NCBI GenBank assembly: GCA_013397695.1
Contig: VYZI01000012.1
Coordinates: 5,769,247-5,833,246, forward strand
Length of the DNA: 64,000 nucleotides
Reading direction: 5' to 3'
From: Centropus unirufus
Lineage: Eukaryota > Chordata > Aves > Cuculiformes > Centropidae
Shown: positions 63,490 through 64,000 of the stretch, in pieces
Layout of the letters: the number at the start of each line of letters is the position of its first letter
How positions within the stretch are numbered: position 1 is the stretch's first letter
Program-made: the position numbers and the translations under genes
Notes under the pieces: model-generated
The model's database searches: none
Seen by the model: the letters and a program-made list of their open reading frames with translations, nothing else
Told to the model about the DNA's origin: nothing

Positions 63490-63745
63490 GAGCTCTGCGG
63501 GCTGGTGGAACGCTGCACGGATCTCCCGTGCCTCCTCTCCCCGGTCCTTCCCCCGACCTCCCCGGAGGGTTCCTCTGCCCCCCGCGGGTGTTGGACTCTG
63601 CGCTTGCGAAACCTTTCGGGGAGGCCGTGCCGGGCGGCCGCCAGTCCCGCCCGCAGCCGCCCCTCGCCGCCCGCCCGCGGCGCAGCGCCCAGCGCGGCCA
63701 CCAGAGGGCGTGCGCGTACAGGCAATTCCCGCCCGCCTGCCGGGG
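63490..63745. promoter_or_regulatory. Small orphan GC-rich / CpG-dense block
   Basis: About 250 bases dense in CG, with GGGCGG/CCGCCC elements, stand in otherwise AT-rich sequence downstream of MESD. There is no gene start visible in the window to explain it. It could be an orphan CpG island, an enhancer or insulator, or an alternative promoter. Open frames through it are GC artefacts. Confidence 0.5.
63695..63713 (+). promoter_or_regulatory. Strong CTCF-type motif
   Basis: cggccaccagagggcgtgc matches the CTCF core (CCASYAGRKGGC) at every core position and extends into the flanking consensus bases. It lies inside the orphan GC-rich block, about 30 bases from the third CR1 copy. Occupancy is inferred, not shown. 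Confidence 0.65.
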
Positions 63746-64000
63746 TCATTCCCAAGATCACCGGGCTGGAAAAGACCTTCGAGGTCATCAGGCACAACCG
63801 TACCTGTCCGCTGCTAAACCACATCCCTGAGTGCCTTCCCTGCCCGTCTGTTAAACACCGCCGGGATGGTGACTCAAGCACCTGGGCAGCTGTGCCAGTT
63901 CCTCATAAACCCTTTGGAGGAGAAATTGTTCCTAATGGCCAGCCTGAACCGTCCCTGGCACAGCTTGAGTCCATTCCCACCTGTCATTTGGAAGAAGAGA
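63745..64000 (-). mobile_element. CR1 LINE 3'-end fragment, inverted, cut by the window edge
   Basis: Read on the minus strand it follows the same order as the copy at 51781-52592 and shares long exact blocks, including tgtttaacagacgggcaggg (63838-63857 here, 52483-52502 there) and the 'gatgacctcgaaggtc' 3' end. Both copies are therefore from the same CR1 subfamily. It continues beyond position 64000, so its 5' extent is unknown. Confidence 0.88.

Noticed and set aside
63026..63881. 263-codon plus and 161-codon minus frames near the right edge
   Set aside because: They cross unrelated sequence types (AT-rich unique DNA, a CpG block, a CR1 fragment), so each is a chance fusion.
1..64000. CRISPR arrays, tRNA or rRNA genes, bacterial operons, endogenous retroviruses
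   Set aside because: None was seen. The sequence is a vertebrate chromosome segment, and no retroviral genes or LTR pair were recognised by eye.

Overview
The window looks like vertebrate nuclear DNA, most likely from a bird. The genes are split by introns with GT/AG borders, most of the sequence is AT-rich and non-coding, and three fragments read like CR1 LINEs, the dominant avian/reptilian retroposon (recognised from memory of the consensus, not by alignment). Two conserved genes can be named with confidence: TLNRD1 on the minus strand (40306-41373, one coding exon) and MESD on the plus strand (three coding exons at 53157-53309, 57364-57596 and 58318-58582). They are also neighbours in mammals. 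Here they lie head to head with 11.8 kb between their start codons, and each starts in its own CpG-rich promoter block. Both GC-rich blocks contain an assembly gap (265 N at 41859-42123, 87 N at 52820-52906).

Left part, 1-27 kb: no long ORF is convincing, but short open segments with splice-like borders line up on the plus strand (1185-1230, 1709-1814, 3772-3826, 4094-4241, 14424-14544, 20769-20904, 24799-24936, 26710-26865). The phase at the end of each matches the start of the next, so I read them as exons of one gene whose 5' end lies left of the window. I do not recognise the protein. One exon carries an in-frame TGA two bases before its donor site, so the gene may be broken, end there in one isoform, or be affected by a sequencing error.

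Middle, 27-40 kb: AT-rich sequence with no gene I can support. It should include the TLNRD1 3' untranslated region at its right end. It also holds a clean G-quadruplex motif (34363-34383), a CpG-retaining block around 33.7-34.0 kb, and an odd pair of opposed open frames at 38.8-39.4 kb.

Between TLNRD1 and MESD, 43-52.6 kb: mostly unique sequence with several splice-bounded open segments on the plus strand, possibly a divergent transcript from the TLNRD1 CpG island. It ends in two consecutive CR1 fragments whose 3' end directly abuts the MESD promoter. That promoter is largely a 42-bp pyrimidine-rich minisatellite.

Right part, 58.6-64 kb: the MESD 3' untranslated region with several possible poly(A) signals, then a small GC-rich block with a strong CTCF-type motif, and a third CR1 fragment in inverted orientation that runs off the window. 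MESD encodes an ER chaperone for LDL-receptor-family proteins such as LRP5/6, and TLNRD1 a talin-rod-like actin-binding protein. Nothing in the sequence suggests they act together; their adjacency is a syntenic landmark.
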